Below, piece after piece: positions 48,845 through 58,130 of a stretch of 64,000 nt of DNA (position 1 is the first letter of the stretch; each line of letters opens with the position of its first letter). The notes beneath the pieces were generated by a model. It had not been told where the DNA came from and did not search any database. It worked only from the letters and a program-made list of their open reading frames with translations. Position numbers and translations under genes: made by a program. The stretch comes from Microbacterium sp. CFH 31415 (GTDB lineage: Bacteria; Actinomycetota; Actinomycetes; Actinomycetales; Microbacteriaceae): assembly GCF_022538185.1 (NCBI RefSeq), contig NZ_JAKYXC010000002.1, positions 496,001 through 560,000 of the forward strand. Reading direction: 5' to 3'.

Positions 48845-49765
48845 TCAGTCGCCGCGGAGCACCTCGAGCGCGTGGGCGAGATCGGGAGGGTAGGGCGATT
48901 CCAACGTGACCCACTCACCCGACGACGGGTGCGCGAACGACAGCTTGTGCGCGTGCAGCCACTGCCGCGTCAGCCCGAGGCGCGCGGCGAGCGTGGGGTC
49001 GCTTCCGTACAGCGGATCGCCGACGCACGGGTGCCGGTGCGCGGCCATGTGCACGCGGATCTGGTGCGTGCGACCGGTCTCGAGGTGGATCTCGAGGAGG
49101 GATGCCCGGGGGAAGGCCTCGAGCGTCTCGTAGTGCGTGACCGAGTCCTTGCCGTCGGGGGTCACCGCGAACTTCCACGAATGGTGGGGGTGACGGCCGA
49201 TGGGTGCGTCGATCGTGCCGGCGAGCGGATCGGGGTGCCCCTGCACGACGGCATGGTAGATCTTGTCCACCTCGCGCTCCTTGAACGCGCGCTTGAGCAC
49301 GGTGTACGCGTGCTCGGTCTTCGCGACGACCATCAGACCGCTCGTGCCGACGTCGAGGCGATGCACCACACCCTGGCGCTCGGCGGCGCCGGTGGTCGCG
49401 ATGCGGTAGCCGCCCGCGGCCAGGGCGCCGAGCACCGTGGGTCCTTCCCAGCCGAGCGAGGGGTGCGCCGCGACGCCGGAGGGCTTGTCGACCACGACGA
49501 TGTCGTCGTCGTCGTACACGATGCCGAGGTCCGGCACCTCGACGGGGACGATGCGCGGCTCCTCCTTGGGCGTCCACGAGATGTCGAGCCACGCGCCGCC
49601 CCGCAGCTTGTCGGACTTCGCGAGAGTGCGTCCGTCCATCGTGACGCCGCCGGCGTCGGCGACGTCGGCCGCGAACGTGCGCGAGAACCCCAGCATCTTG
49701 GCGAGGGCCGCGTCGACCCGGGTGCCATCGAGGCCGTCGGGGACGGGAAGAGTGCGCGACTCCAC
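48845..49765 (-). CDS. rluD: RluA-family 23S rRNA pseudouridine synthase
   Basis: A 306-residue pseudouridine synthase. An S4-like RNA-binding domain lies at about 10-70 and the catalytic motif is [18 protein letters not shown], whose Asp attacks uridine. [11 protein letters not shown] is also conserved. RluD modifies helix 69 of 23S rRNA; assignment to RluD rather than another RluA member comes from its place after lspA. The GTG at 49765 lies 1 base after the lspA stop (TGACGTG). Confidence 0.9.
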   Translation of the reverse strand: MESRTLPVPDGLDGTRVDAALAKMLGFSRTFAADVADAGGVTMDGRTLAKSDKLRGGAWLDISWTPKEEPRIVPVEVPDLGIVYDDDDIVVVDKPSGVAAHPSLGWEGPTVLGALAAGGYRIATTGAAERQGVVHRLDVGTSGLMVVAKTEHAYTVLKRAFKEREVDKIYHAVVQGHPDPLAGTIDAPIGRHPHHSWKFAVTPDGKDSVTHYETLEAFPRASLLEIHLETGRTHQIRVHMAAHRHPCVGDPLYGSDPTLAARLGLTRQWLHAHKLSFAHPSSGEWVTLESPYPPDLAHALEVLRGD

Positions 49766-49766
49766 G

Positions 49767-50387
49767 TCAGTCCTTCGCGGAATCGGATGCCGCGGCATCC
49801 GGTTCTCCGTCGCCGCCTGCGCCGCCCGCGCTCGCACCGGCACCGCTCCCGCCGTCGGTCGCGGCCGCTCTGCGCGCCTCGCGCGTGCCGTCGAGGTGCA
49901 GGCCGACGAGCACCAGGAGCGCGACGCCGATCATCATCGAGACGATGAAGATGTCGGCGATGTTGTAGATGGCCGGCATCATCCACGGGGTGTTGATGAA
50001 GTCGATCACGTGGCCGACCGGGAAGCCCGGCTCGCGGAACATGCGGTCGGCCAGGTTGCCGAGCACGCCGCCCAGGAGCAATCCGAGCGCGACCGCCCAT
50101 AGCCGCGACCTCACGCGGGTGGCGGCGAGCCACACGATCGCCACGGCGACGGCGGCCAGCGCGATGGTGAAGATCCAGGTGACGCCCTCGCCGAGCGAGA
50201 ACGCGGCGCCGGGGTTGCGGACGAGATAGAAGATCAGGAAGTCGCCGATGACGGGAACCGGCTGCTCGTACGGCAGGTTCTCGAGGGCGAGCTGCTTGGT
50301 GAACTGATCGGCGGCCAGCACCACCACCGCGAGGAGCGCGATGATGGCGCCGGCCGCCGCCTTGCGAAGGGGGGGCCGGTCTGCCAA
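49767..50387 (-). CDS. lspA: Signal peptidase II (lipoprotein signal peptidase)
   Basis: A 206-residue membrane aspartic protease that removes signal peptides from prolipoproteins. Four membrane helices are seen. The catalytic Asp residues are in [10 protein letters not shown] and [22 protein letters not shown] is conserved. The C-terminal 35 residues are Ala/Gly/Ser-rich and unlike the family core. It begins 9 nt after divIVA and is followed by rluD, a common gene pair. Confidence 0.95.
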   Translation of the reverse strand: MADRPPLRKAAAGAIIALLAVVVLAADQFTKQLALENLPYEQPVPVIGDFLIFYLVRNPGAAFSLGEGVTWIFTIALAAVAVAIVWLAATRVRSRLWAVALGLLLGGVLGNLADRMFREPGFPVGHVIDFINTPWMMPAIYNIADIFIVSMMIGVALLVLVGLHLDGTREARRAAATDGGSGAGASAGGAGGDGEPDAAASDSAKD

Positions 50388-50396
50388 AGGGCAGGC

Positions 50397-50987
50397 CTAG
50401 AGGCCGATGGCCGAGACCGGCGTCGAGCCCGAAGACGTGGACGTGGTCTCGAGGTCGCGCAGCTGGCCCTCGATGTAGCTGCGCAGCTGCGCACGGTAGT
50501 CGCGCTCGAAGTTGCGCAGCTCCGAGATGCGCGACTCGAGCTGAGCGCGCTCACGGTCGAGCTTGGCGACCTCGTCGCGGCCGCGCGACTCGGCCTCGGA
50601 GACGATCTGAGCGGCCTGGGCCTTGGCGTCGGCGATGAGCTGGTCGCGCTGTGCGCGGCCCTCGGCGACGTGCTCGTCGTGGAGGCGCTGAGCGAGCTCG
50701 ATGATGCCGGCGCTGGCGGCACCGCTCGGCGCCGTCTCGGCGGCAGCAGGGGCGGCGGGCGCGGGCGCCGGAGCGGGAACCGGCTCGGCGGCGCGGGCGG
50801 GAGCGGGAGCGGCACCCGACTCGTAGGCAGCCAGCTTGGCCTTCAGCTCCTCGTTCTCGGCGAGCGCCTTGCGCCACTCGACGACGATCTCGTCGAGGAA
50901 GTCGTCGACCTCATCGGGGTCGAACCCCTCCTTGAAGCGGACGTGCTGGAACTGCTTGGTGACGACGTCATCGGGGGTCAATGCCAT
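50397..50987 (-). CDS. divIVA: DivIVA/Wag31-type polar growth protein
   Basis: A 196-residue coiled-coil protein. The conserved N-terminal DivIVA domain reads LTPDDVVTKQFQHVRFKEGFD then DEVDDFLDEIVVEWRK. A Pro/Ala-rich linker (about 55-90) and a long coiled coil (about 95-180) follow. In actinobacteria it marks the poles and recruits the cell-wall growth machinery. The ATG at 50987 has GAGGAA upstream. It has its own likely promoter about 75 nt upstream. Confidence 0.94.
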   Translation of the reverse strand: MALTPDDVVTKQFQHVRFKEGFDPDEVDDFLDEIVVEWRKALAENEELKAKLAAYESGAAPAPARAAEPVPAPAPAPAAPAAAETAPSGAASAGIIELAQRLHDEHVAEGRAQRDQLIADAKAQAAQIVSEAESRGRDEVAKLDRERAQLESRISELRNFERDYRAQLRSYIEGQLRDLETTSTSSGSTPVSAIGL

Positions 50988-51063
50988 GGTGATTCCTCTT
51001 TCGAGCGCTCAGGTCGCTGGCCGATGTCGGGGCCGACCCGCCGGCGGCCGGTCGTATCAGGCA

Positions 51064-51093
51064 AGCATAGCCGCGGGTCCCCGAGAGTGTCGA
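51064..51093 (-). promoter_or_regulatory. Promoter of divIVA
   Basis: On the minus strand TCGACA (51088-51093, 5/6 to a -35) and TATGCT (51064-51069) are separated by 18 nt. This is the best two-part promoter I see in the window. The leader to the ATG is about 70 nt. Confidence 0.5.
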
Positions 51094-51122
51094 AGTACGA
51101 CGGCGTTCCCGCAGTCGATTCG

Positions 51123-51422
51123 TCAGCTCGCGATGGCGCGCGTGACGCTCAGCACGATGAAGCACAGGAGCATCGTCAGGGCGAATCCGAAATCGATCGC
51201 GATCGCGCCGACCCGCAGCGGAGGGATGAACCTGCGGAACAGCTTGATGGGCGGATCGGTGACGGTGTAGACGATCTCGGCGGCGACCAGTCCCGCGCCC
51301 TTCGGGCGCCATTCACGGTTGAAGAACGGGATCCAGTCGATGATCAGCCGGGCGAGCAACAGGAAGACGTAGAGGAGCAGTGCCAGATTCAGGATCGAGG
51401 CGATGAGTTGGACGACGGCCAC
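51123..51422 (-). CDS. yggT: YggT-family membrane protein
   Basis: A 99-residue protein with two hydrophobic helices (about 4-27 and 70-95) and the loop LARLIIDWIPFFNREWRP. YggT proteins lie between sepF and divIVA in most Gram-positive dcw clusters. The function is not established; roles in osmotic tolerance or division have been suggested for the family. It starts 9 nt after sepF. Confidence 0.92.
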   Translation of the reverse strand: MAVVQLIASILNLALLLYVFLLLARLIIDWIPFFNREWRPKGAGLVAAEIVYTVTDPPIKLFRRFIPPLRVGAIAIDFGFALTMLLCFIVLSVTRAIAS

Positions 51423-51431
51423 GGATCCAGA

Positions 51432-51893
51432 CTACGGCTGTGCGAAGGGAACGGACTCCGGATCGGCCTGTGCGACCGCTCCGTCACCGGACACCGCGAC
51501 GTTCTCGGGCGAGAGCAGGAAGACCTTGCTGGTCACACGCTCGATGCGGCCGTAGAGGCCGAGCGAGAGCCCACTCGCGAAGTCGATCAGGCGGCGCGCG
51601 TCGGCGTCGCTCATCTGCGACAGGTTGATGATGACCGGGATCCCGTCTCGGAAGTTCTCGGCGATCACCTGGGCGTCGCGATACTGCTTGGGGTGCACCG
51701 TGAGGATCTCGCTGATCGCGGTCGGCGCCGGCTGACGCACGACGGCGGGGCGGTGCAGCGGGGTGACCGGGGCGGCCTTCTCGACGACCGCTTCGGGCTT
51801 GCGGCTGCGCGGCTGCGGCGCGGGCTCGTCGTAGACCTCTTCCTCGTCGGCGAGGCCCAGGTACACCATGGTCTTCTTGAGCGGGTTCGACAT
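51432..51893 (-). CDS. sepF: Cell division protein SepF
   Basis: A 153-residue FtsZ membrane anchor. An N-terminal amphipathic segment ([13 protein letters not shown]) precedes a disordered linker and the SepF domain (about 75-145): [20 protein letters not shown] then [20 protein letters not shown]. It takes the part of FtsA, which is absent here. The ATG at 51893 is preferred over 51914 because GGAGG lies 5 nt upstream. Confidence 0.94.
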   Translation of the reverse strand: MSNPLKKTMVYLGLADEEEVYDEPAPQPRSRKPEAVVEKAAPVTPLHRPAVVRQPAPTAISEILTVHPKQYRDAQVIAENFRDGIPVIINLSQMSDADARRLIDFASGLSLGLYGRIERVTSKVFLLSPENVAVSGDGAVAQADPESVPFAQP

Positions 51894-51925
51894 CGCATCC
51901 TCCGTAGTGCTCATCTGTTCCGAGG

Positions 51926-52621
51926 TTAACCGTGCAGGGGCCGTGGGCCCGTGATTGCCGAGCCGATCCGCAGGTGTGTCGCGCCTGCGGCGATCGCTTC
52001 GGCGAAGTCCGCCGTCATGCCGGCGGAGATCCAGTCGGCGTCCGACACGACGGCCCGGACGGTGTCGGCGAGGCCCGGCAGCTGCACGAAGGCGGCCTCC
52101 GGCGCGACATCGAGCGGTGCGACCGCCATGATGCCCCGCACGCGCAGGCTGGGCAGCGCGGCGGTGTGGGTGGCGAGACGCTCGAGGTCGACCGGAGCCA
52201 CGCCGCCGCGGCCGGGGTCGTCGGTCAGGTTGACCTGAAGGAGCACGTCGAGCACCGGCGTGTCCGGCCCGGCGGCCGCATGCAGGGCGTCGGCGAGCTT
52301 CGCGCGATCGACGGAGTGGACAGCAGATGCCGCGGCCCGGATCGCCCGCGCCTTCTTGGTCTGCGCCTGCCCGATGAAGTGCCAGTGCAGGTCGGTCAGG
52401 TCGCCGGCCTCGGCGACCTTTGCCGAGAACTCCTGCTGACGGTTCTCCCCCACGTCGCGCACGCCGAGCGCGTACAGCTCGCGCACGAGCGAGACGGGGT
52501 GGAACTTCGTCACGACGATGCGCGTGAGCGCGGCCGGGTCTCGCCCGGCCGCGCGCGCGGCATCCGCTATCCGCTCGTCGACGTCTGCGAGACGACCAGC
52601 GAGCTCAGGGGTGTCTGGCAC
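51926..52621 (-). CDS. YggS-family PLP-binding protein
   Basis: A 231-residue pyridoxal-phosphate homeostasis protein. The PLP Lys is in [11 protein letters not shown] near residue 37; [12 protein letters not shown] and MGMSADF-like [13 protein letters not shown] are conserved. Such proteins bind PLP without known catalysis and affect amino-acid balance. It lies between ftsZ and sepF, the standard place in the cluster. Confidence 0.93.
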   Translation of the reverse strand: MPDTPELAGRLADVDERIADAARAAGRDPAALTRIVVTKFHPVSLVRELYALGVRDVGENRQQEFSAKVAEAGDLTDLHWHFIGQAQTKKARAIRAAASAVHSVDRAKLADALHAAAGPDTPVLDVLLQVNLTDDPGRGGVAPVDLERLATHTAALPSLRVRGIMAVAPLDVAPEAAFVQLPGLADTVRAVVSDADWISAGMTADFAEAIAAGATHLRIGSAITGPRPLHG

Positions 52622-52651
52622 GGTGTGTCGGTCTCTGAGCTCGTCGACGGA

Positions 52652-53794
52652 TTACTTGAGGAAGTCGGGGATGTCGAGGTCGTCGTCGCCGAACGCCGAG
52701 TCGAACGACGACTCGGGAAGGGCGGCGCCGACAGACACCGGCTCGGCCTCGCGCTCCTGCGCGGCCGCTTCGTCTGCGGGCAGCGCCGGCACGGCGGGCG
52801 TCGTCACGATCCGCGAAGCGGTGATCGGCTCGATCCGCTGCTGCGGCTCGCCGCCGTCGAAGCCTGCGGCGATGACCGTGACGCGCACCTCATCGCCGAG
52901 GGTGTCGTCGATCACCGTTCCGAAGATGATGTTCGCCTCGGGGTGCGCCGCTTCCTTCACCAGCTGCGCGGCGTCGTTGATCTCGAAGATGCCGAGGTTC
53001 GAACCGCCCTGGATCGACAGCAGCACGCCGTGCGCGCCCTCGATCGAGGCCTCGAGCAGCGGCGATTCGACGGCGAGCTCGGCCGCCTTGATCGCGCGGT
53101 CCGCCCCCCTCGCCGAGCCGATGCCCATGAGGGCCGAGCCCGCTCCCTGCATGACCGACTTCACGTCGGCGAAGTCGAGGTTGATCAGGCCCGGCGTGGT
53201 GATGAGATCGGTGATGCCCTGCACACCGGCGAGGAGCACCTGGTCGGCGGTCGCGAACGCCTCGATCATCGAGATGCCGCGGTCGCTGATCTCGAGGAGG
53301 CGGTCGTTGGGCACGACGATGAGGGTGTCGACCTCTTCCTTCAGCTTGCCGACACCGGTCTCGGCCTGCTGCTGGCGCCGGCGTCCTTCGAACGAGAACG
53401 GCTTGGTGACGACACCGATGGTGAGGGCGCCGATCGACTTGGCGATCTTGGCCACGACCGGCGCGCCGCCCGTGCCCGTGCCACCACCTTCGCCCGCGGT
53501 CACGAAGACCATGTCGGCGCCGCGCAGCGCCTCTTCGATCTCTTCGGCGTGATCCTCTGCCGCACGTCGCCCGACCTCGGGGTCGGCGCCGGCGCCGAGG
53601 CCGCGGGTGAGCTCGCGGCCGACGTCGAGCTTGACGTCTGCGTCGCTCATCAGCAGCGCCTGGGCGTCGGTGTTGATGGCGATGAACTCGACGCCGCGCA
53701 GGCCGAGCTCGATCATGCGGTTGACGGCGTTGACGCCGCCTCCGCCGACCCCGACCACCTTGATGACGGCGAGGTAGTTCTGGTTCTGGCTCAT
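52652..53794 (-). CDS. ftsZ: Cell division protein FtsZ
   Basis: The tubulin-like GTPase that forms the division ring. The 380-residue protein has the GTP-binding tubulin signature [13 protein letters not shown], the start [17 protein letters not shown], and the T7-loop region [14 protein letters not shown]. The C-terminal tail ends [11 protein letters not shown], the peptide that binds SepF. I chose the ATG at 53794, with GGAGG upstream. The upstream region contains a striking set of inverted repeats. Confidence 0.98.
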   Translation of the reverse strand: MSQNQNYLAVIKVVGVGGGGVNAVNRMIELGLRGVEFIAINTDAQALLMSDADVKLDVGRELTRGLGAGADPEVGRRAAEDHAEEIEEALRGADMVFVTAGEGGGTGTGGAPVVAKIAKSIGALTIGVVTKPFSFEGRRRQQQAETGVGKLKEEVDTLIVVPNDRLLEISDRGISMIEAFATADQVLLAGVQGITDLITTPGLINLDFADVKSVMQGAGSALMGIGSARGADRAIKAAELAVESPLLEASIEGAHGVLLSIQGGSNLGIFEINDAAQLVKEAAHPEANIIFGTVIDDTLGDEVRVTVIAAGFDGGEPQQRIEPITASRIVTTPAVPALPADEAAAQEREAEPVSVGAALPESSFDSAFGDDDLDIPDFLK

Positions 53795-53824
53795 GCCGGC
53801 CTCCGTAGCCCTGGACCTGTCGAA

Positions 53825-53885
53825 ACCTTCAACCTCTAGTAGAGGTATAAAGAATTGCCCGGTATGCAATTCCTGAATTGAAGGT
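53825..53885 (-). promoter_or_regulatory. Nested inverted repeats before ftsZ
   Basis: On the minus strand the outer arms ACCTTCAA and TTGAAGGT enclose two hairpins: GAATTGC with GCAATTC (7-nt loop), and ACCTCT with AGAGGT (ACT loop). Together they could fold as a three-way junction or mark operators. The region is AT-rich compared with its surroundings and includes TTTATACC, a possible -10. It ends 31 nt before the ftsZ start. Confidence 0.55.
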
Positions 53886-53960
53886 AAGCGGATGCCGCCA
53901 CCCGGCCGGGACCGGGGTGGGCGTGTCGCGACATCCCGTCCGATAACGGTGTCGTGAAGG

Positions 53961-54965
53961 TCAGCGGATGACGATCGCCGTGGGGGACGACACGTCGTAG
54001 ACGCTCACGCCGGCGGGCGGACGCGACACCATCGCCTTGCCGAGGGTCAGCGCCTTCATCGGAGAGTCGTCGGCGCTCCCCCACACCACGGTCGTCCTCG
54101 TGCCCCCGAGACGCAGGCTCACGTCGTCGGGGGTCGAGGCCGTGACGCCCGTGACCTGCGAGCGGATCTCCTCAGGCAGCGCGTGCATGATCCGCCCGGC
54201 CGCGGTGAACGCATCGGACGAGACGCCGCCGCGGATGTCGAGGAGCGGCACGCCGGTCATCGGGGTCTGCGTGGTGGACAGCGCGACACCCGCAGCATCG
54301 ACCAGCGTGTAGCCGGCAGGAGACTTGATCAGGCCGATCGGCAGACGCTCAACGATGCGCACGACGAGCTCGTGCGGCGGCCTCGCCTCGAGCGTGTACG
54401 ACTGCACGAGCGGGAAGGTGACGAGCGCCGCCTTCACCTCGCTCTCATCGACGAGCGGCAGAGGCGTGCCGAGCTGGTCGCCGAGCGCAGCCCGCACGTC
54501 GGCTTCGTCGAGCTGCTGCACGCCCTCGACGGTGATGGTCTCGACGGCGAACAGCGGACTGTAGGCCGCGCCGATCGTCGCAAGGGCGAGGATGAGGAGG
54601 GAAGCCGTCACGCCGATCCAGACCGCACGTCGTCGTCGCTGCCGGGCCGTGAATCGCCGAACCTCGGCACGCAGGGCCTTGCGACGGGCGCGCGCGGCAC
54701 GCCACACCTCACGGATCCCCACCGCGTCGTCGGCGAAGGAGGCGTCCGAACCGTTCGTGTCGCCCGCCGAGGGCGGGAGCGGGACGGGGGCGACGCGGCC
54801 GGCGCCGCCGCTCGCTTCAGCAGGGTCGATCGGGATGACCGCCGCGTCGCCGCCTTCCTCGACCGCTCGTTCGGTGTCCTCGACGGCTGACGCCGTGTCG
54901 CCCGCAGGGGCGGCACGCCGTGTCTCGCCGCTGACGGGCGGCGGGAGCGGCGAGGGCCGGCGCAT
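53961..54965 (-). CDS. ftsQ: Cell division protein FtsQ
   Basis: A 334-residue bitopic divisome protein. A long cytoplasmic N terminus of about 112 residues, rich in Ala, Pro and Glu, precedes a membrane helix (about 113-135) and an outside POTRA domain ([21 protein letters not shown]) then the FtsQ domain. It links the ring to septal wall synthesis. It starts 6 bp after murC. Confidence 0.92.
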   Translation of the reverse strand: MRRPSPLPPPVSGETRRAAPAGDTASAVEDTERAVEEGGDAAVIPIDPAEASGGAGRVAPVPLPPSAGDTNGSDASFADDAVGIREVWRAARARRKALRAEVRRFTARQRRRRAVWIGVTASLLILALATIGAAYSPLFAVETITVEGVQQLDEADVRAALGDQLGTPLPLVDESEVKAALVTFPLVQSYTLEARPPHELVVRIVERLPIGLIKSPAGYTLVDAAGVALSTTQTPMTGVPLLDIRGGVSSDAFTAAGRIMHALPEEIRSQVTGVTASTPDDVSLRLGGTRTTVVWGSADDSPMKALTLGKAMVSRPPAGVSVYDVSSPTAIVIR

Positions 54966-54971
54966 CCGGTG

Positions 54972-56390
54972 CTACTCCCCCGGGTTGTCGAGAGACGGGG
55001 AGCGCTCGAGGGCGTCGAGCACCTGCGGGATGATGAGGTTGACGTTGCCGCAGCCCAGGGTGATGACGTAGTCGCCGTCACGGGCGACCGACGCGGCGTA
55101 GTCGGCCGCTTCCTGCCAGTCCGGCACGTAGTGCACGTGAGCAGGGTCGGCGAAGGCGCCGCTGACGAGCTCGCCGGTCACACCGGGCACCGGATCCTCG
55201 CGGGCGCCGTAGACGTCGAGCATCACGGTGTGGTCGGCGTGCGTCTCGAGCACCTCCGCGAACTCGCGGTACATCTCCTGCGTGCGCGAGTACGTATGCG
55301 GCTGCTGGATCGCGATGATCCGGCCCTCCCCGACGACCGTGCGCGCGGCCGCCAGCGCCGCGGCGACCTCGGTCGGGTGATGGGCGTAGTCGTCGTACAC
55401 GCTGACGCCGCGCTTCGTGCCGTGCAGCTCGAAGCGGCGCACCGTGCCGGCGAACTCCTCGACCGCGCGGACGGCGGGCTCGAGCTCGAAGCCGAGGCTC
55501 AGGAGCACCGCGACGGCGCCGGTGGCGTTGATCGCATTGTGCGCACCGGGTACGGGGAGCCGGCCCTCGGCCGTGACGCCGTCGTGGCTGATGGTGAACG
55601 ACACCGGCCCCTCCGTGCGGATGTCGGCCACGCGGACCGCGGCGTCGGATGCCTCGCCGAAGGTCACCACGCGCTCGTGCGTGAGCCTCTCGGTGACGAG
55701 GCGCGCACCCGCATCGTCGGACGAGATGACGACGGCCTCGCGGGCCTCGTTGCCGAAACGGGCGAAGGCGTCGTAGAACGCGTCGGCGGAGCCCCAGTGG
55801 TCGAGGTGGTCGGGGTCGACGTTGGTGATGAGCGCGACCGACGTGTCGTAGAGGAGGAACGTGCCGTCGGACTCGTCGGCCTCGATGACGAAGAGGTCAT
55901 CGGTGCCGCTGCCGCTCGACACCCCGAGCTGGGCGATGACGCCGCCGTTGACGAACGTGGGATCGGTGCCGAGCGTCCGCAGCGCGGTGACGATCATGCC
56001 CGTCGACGTCGTCTTGCCATGGGCACCCGCGACCGAGACGAGCCGGCGGCCGCCGATAAGCCAGTAGAGCGCCTGCGACCGGTGGATGACGTGCAGCCCG
56101 CGCTTCTTGGCCAGCACGAACTCGGGGTTCTCCGGCCAGATGGCCCCGGTGTGCACGACGGTGTCGACGTCGTCGCCCAGGTTCGCGGCGTCATGCCCCA
56201 CGTGCACCGTGGCGCCCAGCGCCGCCAGTTCCCGGAGGCCCGCGCTGTCCGCCCGGTCCGAGCCCGAGACGCGGATGCCGCGCGCGAGGAACATGCGGGC
56301 AAGGCCCGACATGCCGGAGCCGCCGATGCCGATGAAGTGGGCGGCCTCGATGTTCTCGGGGATGGGCAGGGTGAGGTCAGGTCTGATCAT
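54972..56390 (-). CDS. murC: UDP-N-acetylmuramate-L-alanine ligase
   Basis: MurC adds L-Ala to UDP-MurNAc. The 472-residue protein has the N-terminal [16 protein letters not shown] motif, the ATP loop [12 protein letters not shown] and [11 protein letters not shown]. Three Mur-ligase domains are complete. A TAGGAT hexamer ends 9 nt before the ATG, so it has its own promoter now that a GntR gene separates it from murG. Confidence 0.96.
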   Translation of the reverse strand: MIRPDLTLPIPENIEAAHFIGIGGSGMSGLARMFLARGIRVSGSDRADSAGLRELAALGATVHVGHDAANLGDDVDTVVHTGAIWPENPEFVLAKKRGLHVIHRSQALYWLIGGRRLVSVAGAHGKTTSTGMIVTALRTLGTDPTFVNGGVIAQLGVSSGSGTDDLFVIEADESDGTFLLYDTSVALITNVDPDHLDHWGSADAFYDAFARFGNEAREAVVISSDDAGARLVTERLTHERVVTFGEASDAAVRVADIRTEGPVSFTISHDGVTAEGRLPVPGAHNAINATGAVAVLLSLGFELEPAVRAVEEFAGTVRRFELHGTKRGVSVYDDYAHHPTEVAAALAAARTVVGEGRIIAIQQPHTYSRTQEMYREFAEVLETHADHTVMLDVYGAREDPVPGVTGELVSGAFADPAHVHYVPDWQEAADYAASVARDGDYVITLGCGNVNLIIPQVLDALERSPSLDNPGE

Positions 56391-56399
56391 GACCCGTCA

Positions 56400-56405
56400 A
56401 TCCTA
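56400..56405 (-). promoter_or_regulatory. -10 box of murC (TAGGAT)
   Basis: TAGGAT on the minus strand ends 9 nt before the ATG at 56390. The transcript would begin about 2-3 nt before the start. Confidence 0.4.
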
Positions 56406-56506
56406 AGTTGGGGTCGGGATGCCGTGGCCCCGGCGCGCCCGTCGCCCTTCGCGATCGAGCATGCGCGGAGCCTTCCCCCGACGATCGTCTCGTGCCATGG
56501 CCGCGC

Positions 56507-56512
56507 TACCGT
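56507..56512 (+). promoter_or_regulatory. -10 box of the GntR-type gene (TACCGT)
   Basis: TACCGT lies 34 nt before the ATG at 56547 and leaves a short leader with AGGAGG. Confidence 0.4.
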
Positions 56513-56546
56513 GGGCCACACGAGCACCACCTGCAGGAGGTCCCGC

Positions 56547-56918
56547 ATGATCACCATCGACTCCGCGTCGCCCGTGCCGCCGTTCGAGCAGCTGCGCGGC
56601 GGATTGGTCGACGCGATCTCGTCCGGCGAGCTCGCGGCGGGGCAGCGCCTGCCCACGGTGCGACGACTCGCCGAAGACCTCGGCCTGGCAGCCGGGACCG
56701 TCGCGCGTGCGTACCGCGAGCTCGAGGCATCCGGTGTGATCGAGACCCGCGGACGCAACGGAACGTTCGTGTCGTTCAGCGGCGATCCCGCGCACCAGGC
56801 CGCACAGCAGGCGGCGACGATGTTCGCCGAGCAGATCCGCAGTCTGCGCATCGACCACGACGAAGCGCTCGCTCTCGTCGCCGCAGCGCTGCGCGGCGGT
56901 CGTCCGGAGGGCGTCTGA
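56547..56918 (+). CDS. Short GntR-type (YhcF/YtrA-like) regulator
   Basis: A 123-residue DNA-binding protein. The winged helix (about 10-75) reads PPFEQLRGGLVDAISSGELAAG then LPTVRRLAEDLGLAAGTVARAYRELEASG (in two parts here: LPTVRRLAEDLGLAAG, TVARAYRELEASG). A short helical tail follows and there is no effector domain, as in the YhcF/YtrA subgroup. AGGAGG lies 6 nt before the ATG. It is on the plus strand between murC and murG, which run the other way, so it interrupts the dcw cluster. Members of this subgroup usually sit next to ABC transporters; none is present here. Confidence 0.9.
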   Translation: MITIDSASPVPPFEQLRGGLVDAISSGELAAGQRLPTVRRLAEDLGLAAGTVARAYRELEASGVIETRGRNGTFVSFSGDPAHQAAQQAATMFAEQIRSLRIDHDEALALVAAALRGGRPEGV

Positions 56919-56924
56919 CCCCGG

Positions 56925-58010
56925 TCAGCGCCCGAGGGCCATGTCGATGAGCGCGATCACGTTCTCGGTGCCGCTTCGAGTGCCGACGGATGCCGCGGCC
57001 GCCGCCATGGCTGCGCGACTGCTCTCGTCCGCCAGCAGCGGCACGATGTCGCTGCGCACCCGGTCGCCCGTGAAGTCGGCGTCCGCGATGAGGATGGCCG
57101 CGCCGGCGCGGACGGCGGACGAGGCGTTGAGCGCCTGCTCGCCGTTGCCGACGGCGTACGGAACGTAGACGGCGGGGATCCCGAGCGCGCTGATCTCACT
57201 CACCGTCGCGGCGCCGGCGCGCGACACGATGAGGTCGGCGAGGGCGAACGCGAGGTCCATCCGGTCGACATAGCGGCGCACGGCGTAGCCGGGCTCGCCC
57301 GGGTCGGTGAGCGTCGACCGCTCCCCCGTCACGTGCAGCAGCTGCCAGCCTGAGGCGAGCACATCGCGCCAGGCGGCGCCGTGGCCCTCGCCGAACGCCT
57401 CGTTGAGGCGCTGAGCGCCGAGCGAACCGCCGAAGACCAGCAGGACGGGGCGGTCGGCGTCGAGCCCGAAGTACGCCGCCGCCTCGGCCCTGCGGGCGGC
57501 GCGGTCGAGCTCGACGATCTCGCGACGCAGCGGCATCCCGACCACGCGGGAGCGCTTGAGAGGCGTGCCGTCGAAGGCGACGCCGACGGCGGCCGCGGTG
57601 CGCGCGCCGAGCACGTTGGCGAGACCCGGCCGCGCATTCGCCTCGTGCACGACGAACGGCACGCGCGCGCGGCGGGCGGCGACGTAGGCGGGCGCCGACG
57701 CGTAGCCGCCGAAGCCGACGACCACGTCGACGCCGCGCGTGACGATGTGCGAGCGCACCTGGTTCACCGCCCGCGGGAACCGCACCGGGAAGGCGGCGGC
57801 CGCCGAGTCGGGACGACGCGGGAAGGGCACCTTGTCGACGAAGAGCAGCTCGTAGCCGCGCTCGGGCACGAGCCGGGCCTCGAGGCCTTCGCGGGTGCCG
57901 AGCACGAGCACCTCGGCGCCGGGATCCTGCGCCCGCAGCGCATCGGCCACGGCGAGAAGAGGATTGACGTGTCCGGCGGTGCCGCCGCCGGCGAGCAGAT
58001 ACGTCGTCAC
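56925..58010 (-). CDS. murG: Lipid II synthase MurG
   Basis: MurG transfers GlcNAc to lipid I on the inner face of the membrane. The 361-residue protein begins YLLAGGGTAGHVNPLLAVAD and has the UDP-binding C-terminal motif SRAGAATVSEISALGIPAVYVPY (as SRAGAATVSEISALG and PAVYVPY). VVGFGGYASAPAYVA is also typical. It converges on the GntR gene with 6 bp between stops. Confidence 0.96.
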   Translation of the reverse strand: MTTYLLAGGGTAGHVNPLLAVADALRAQDPGAEVLVLGTREGLEARLVPERGYELLFVDKVPFPRRPDSAAAAFPVRFPRAVNQVRSHIVTRGVDVVVGFGGYASAPAYVAARRARVPFVVHEANARPGLANVLGARTAAAVGVAFDGTPLKRSRVVGMPLRREIVELDRAARRAEAAAYFGLDADRPVLLVFGGSLGAQRLNEAFGEGHGAAWRDVLASGWQLLHVTGERSTLTDPGEPGYAVRRYVDRMDLAFALADLIVSRAGAATVSEISALGIPAVYVPYAVGNGEQALNASSAVRAGAAILIADADFTGDRVRSDIVPLLADESSRAAMAAAAASVGTRSGTENVIALIDMALGR

Positions 58011-58025
58011 CCGACGAGCCTAGTC

Positions 58026-58082
58026 GCCCGGTCGGGCGCCCGAAGCCGCCCGGTCGGGCGCCCGAAGCCGCCCGGTCGGGCG
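58026..58082. repeat. 22-bp tandem repeat between ftsW and murG
   Basis: The unit GCCCGGTCGGGCGCCCGAAGCC occurs twice and a third copy breaks off after 13 bases (units begin at 58026, 58048 and 58070). Each unit contains the palindrome CGCCCGGTCGGGCG. It fills much of the 120-bp gap and could form serial hairpins. Confidence 0.8.
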
Positions 58083-58130
58083 TGGATACGCTCGTGCCCC
58101 GACGGCCGTCGGTGCGTGGCGGCCGCAGCG

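Noticed and set aside
58026-58082. Tandem repeat as a CRISPR-like array
   Set aside because: The copies are directly adjacent with no spacers, and there are no cas genes.
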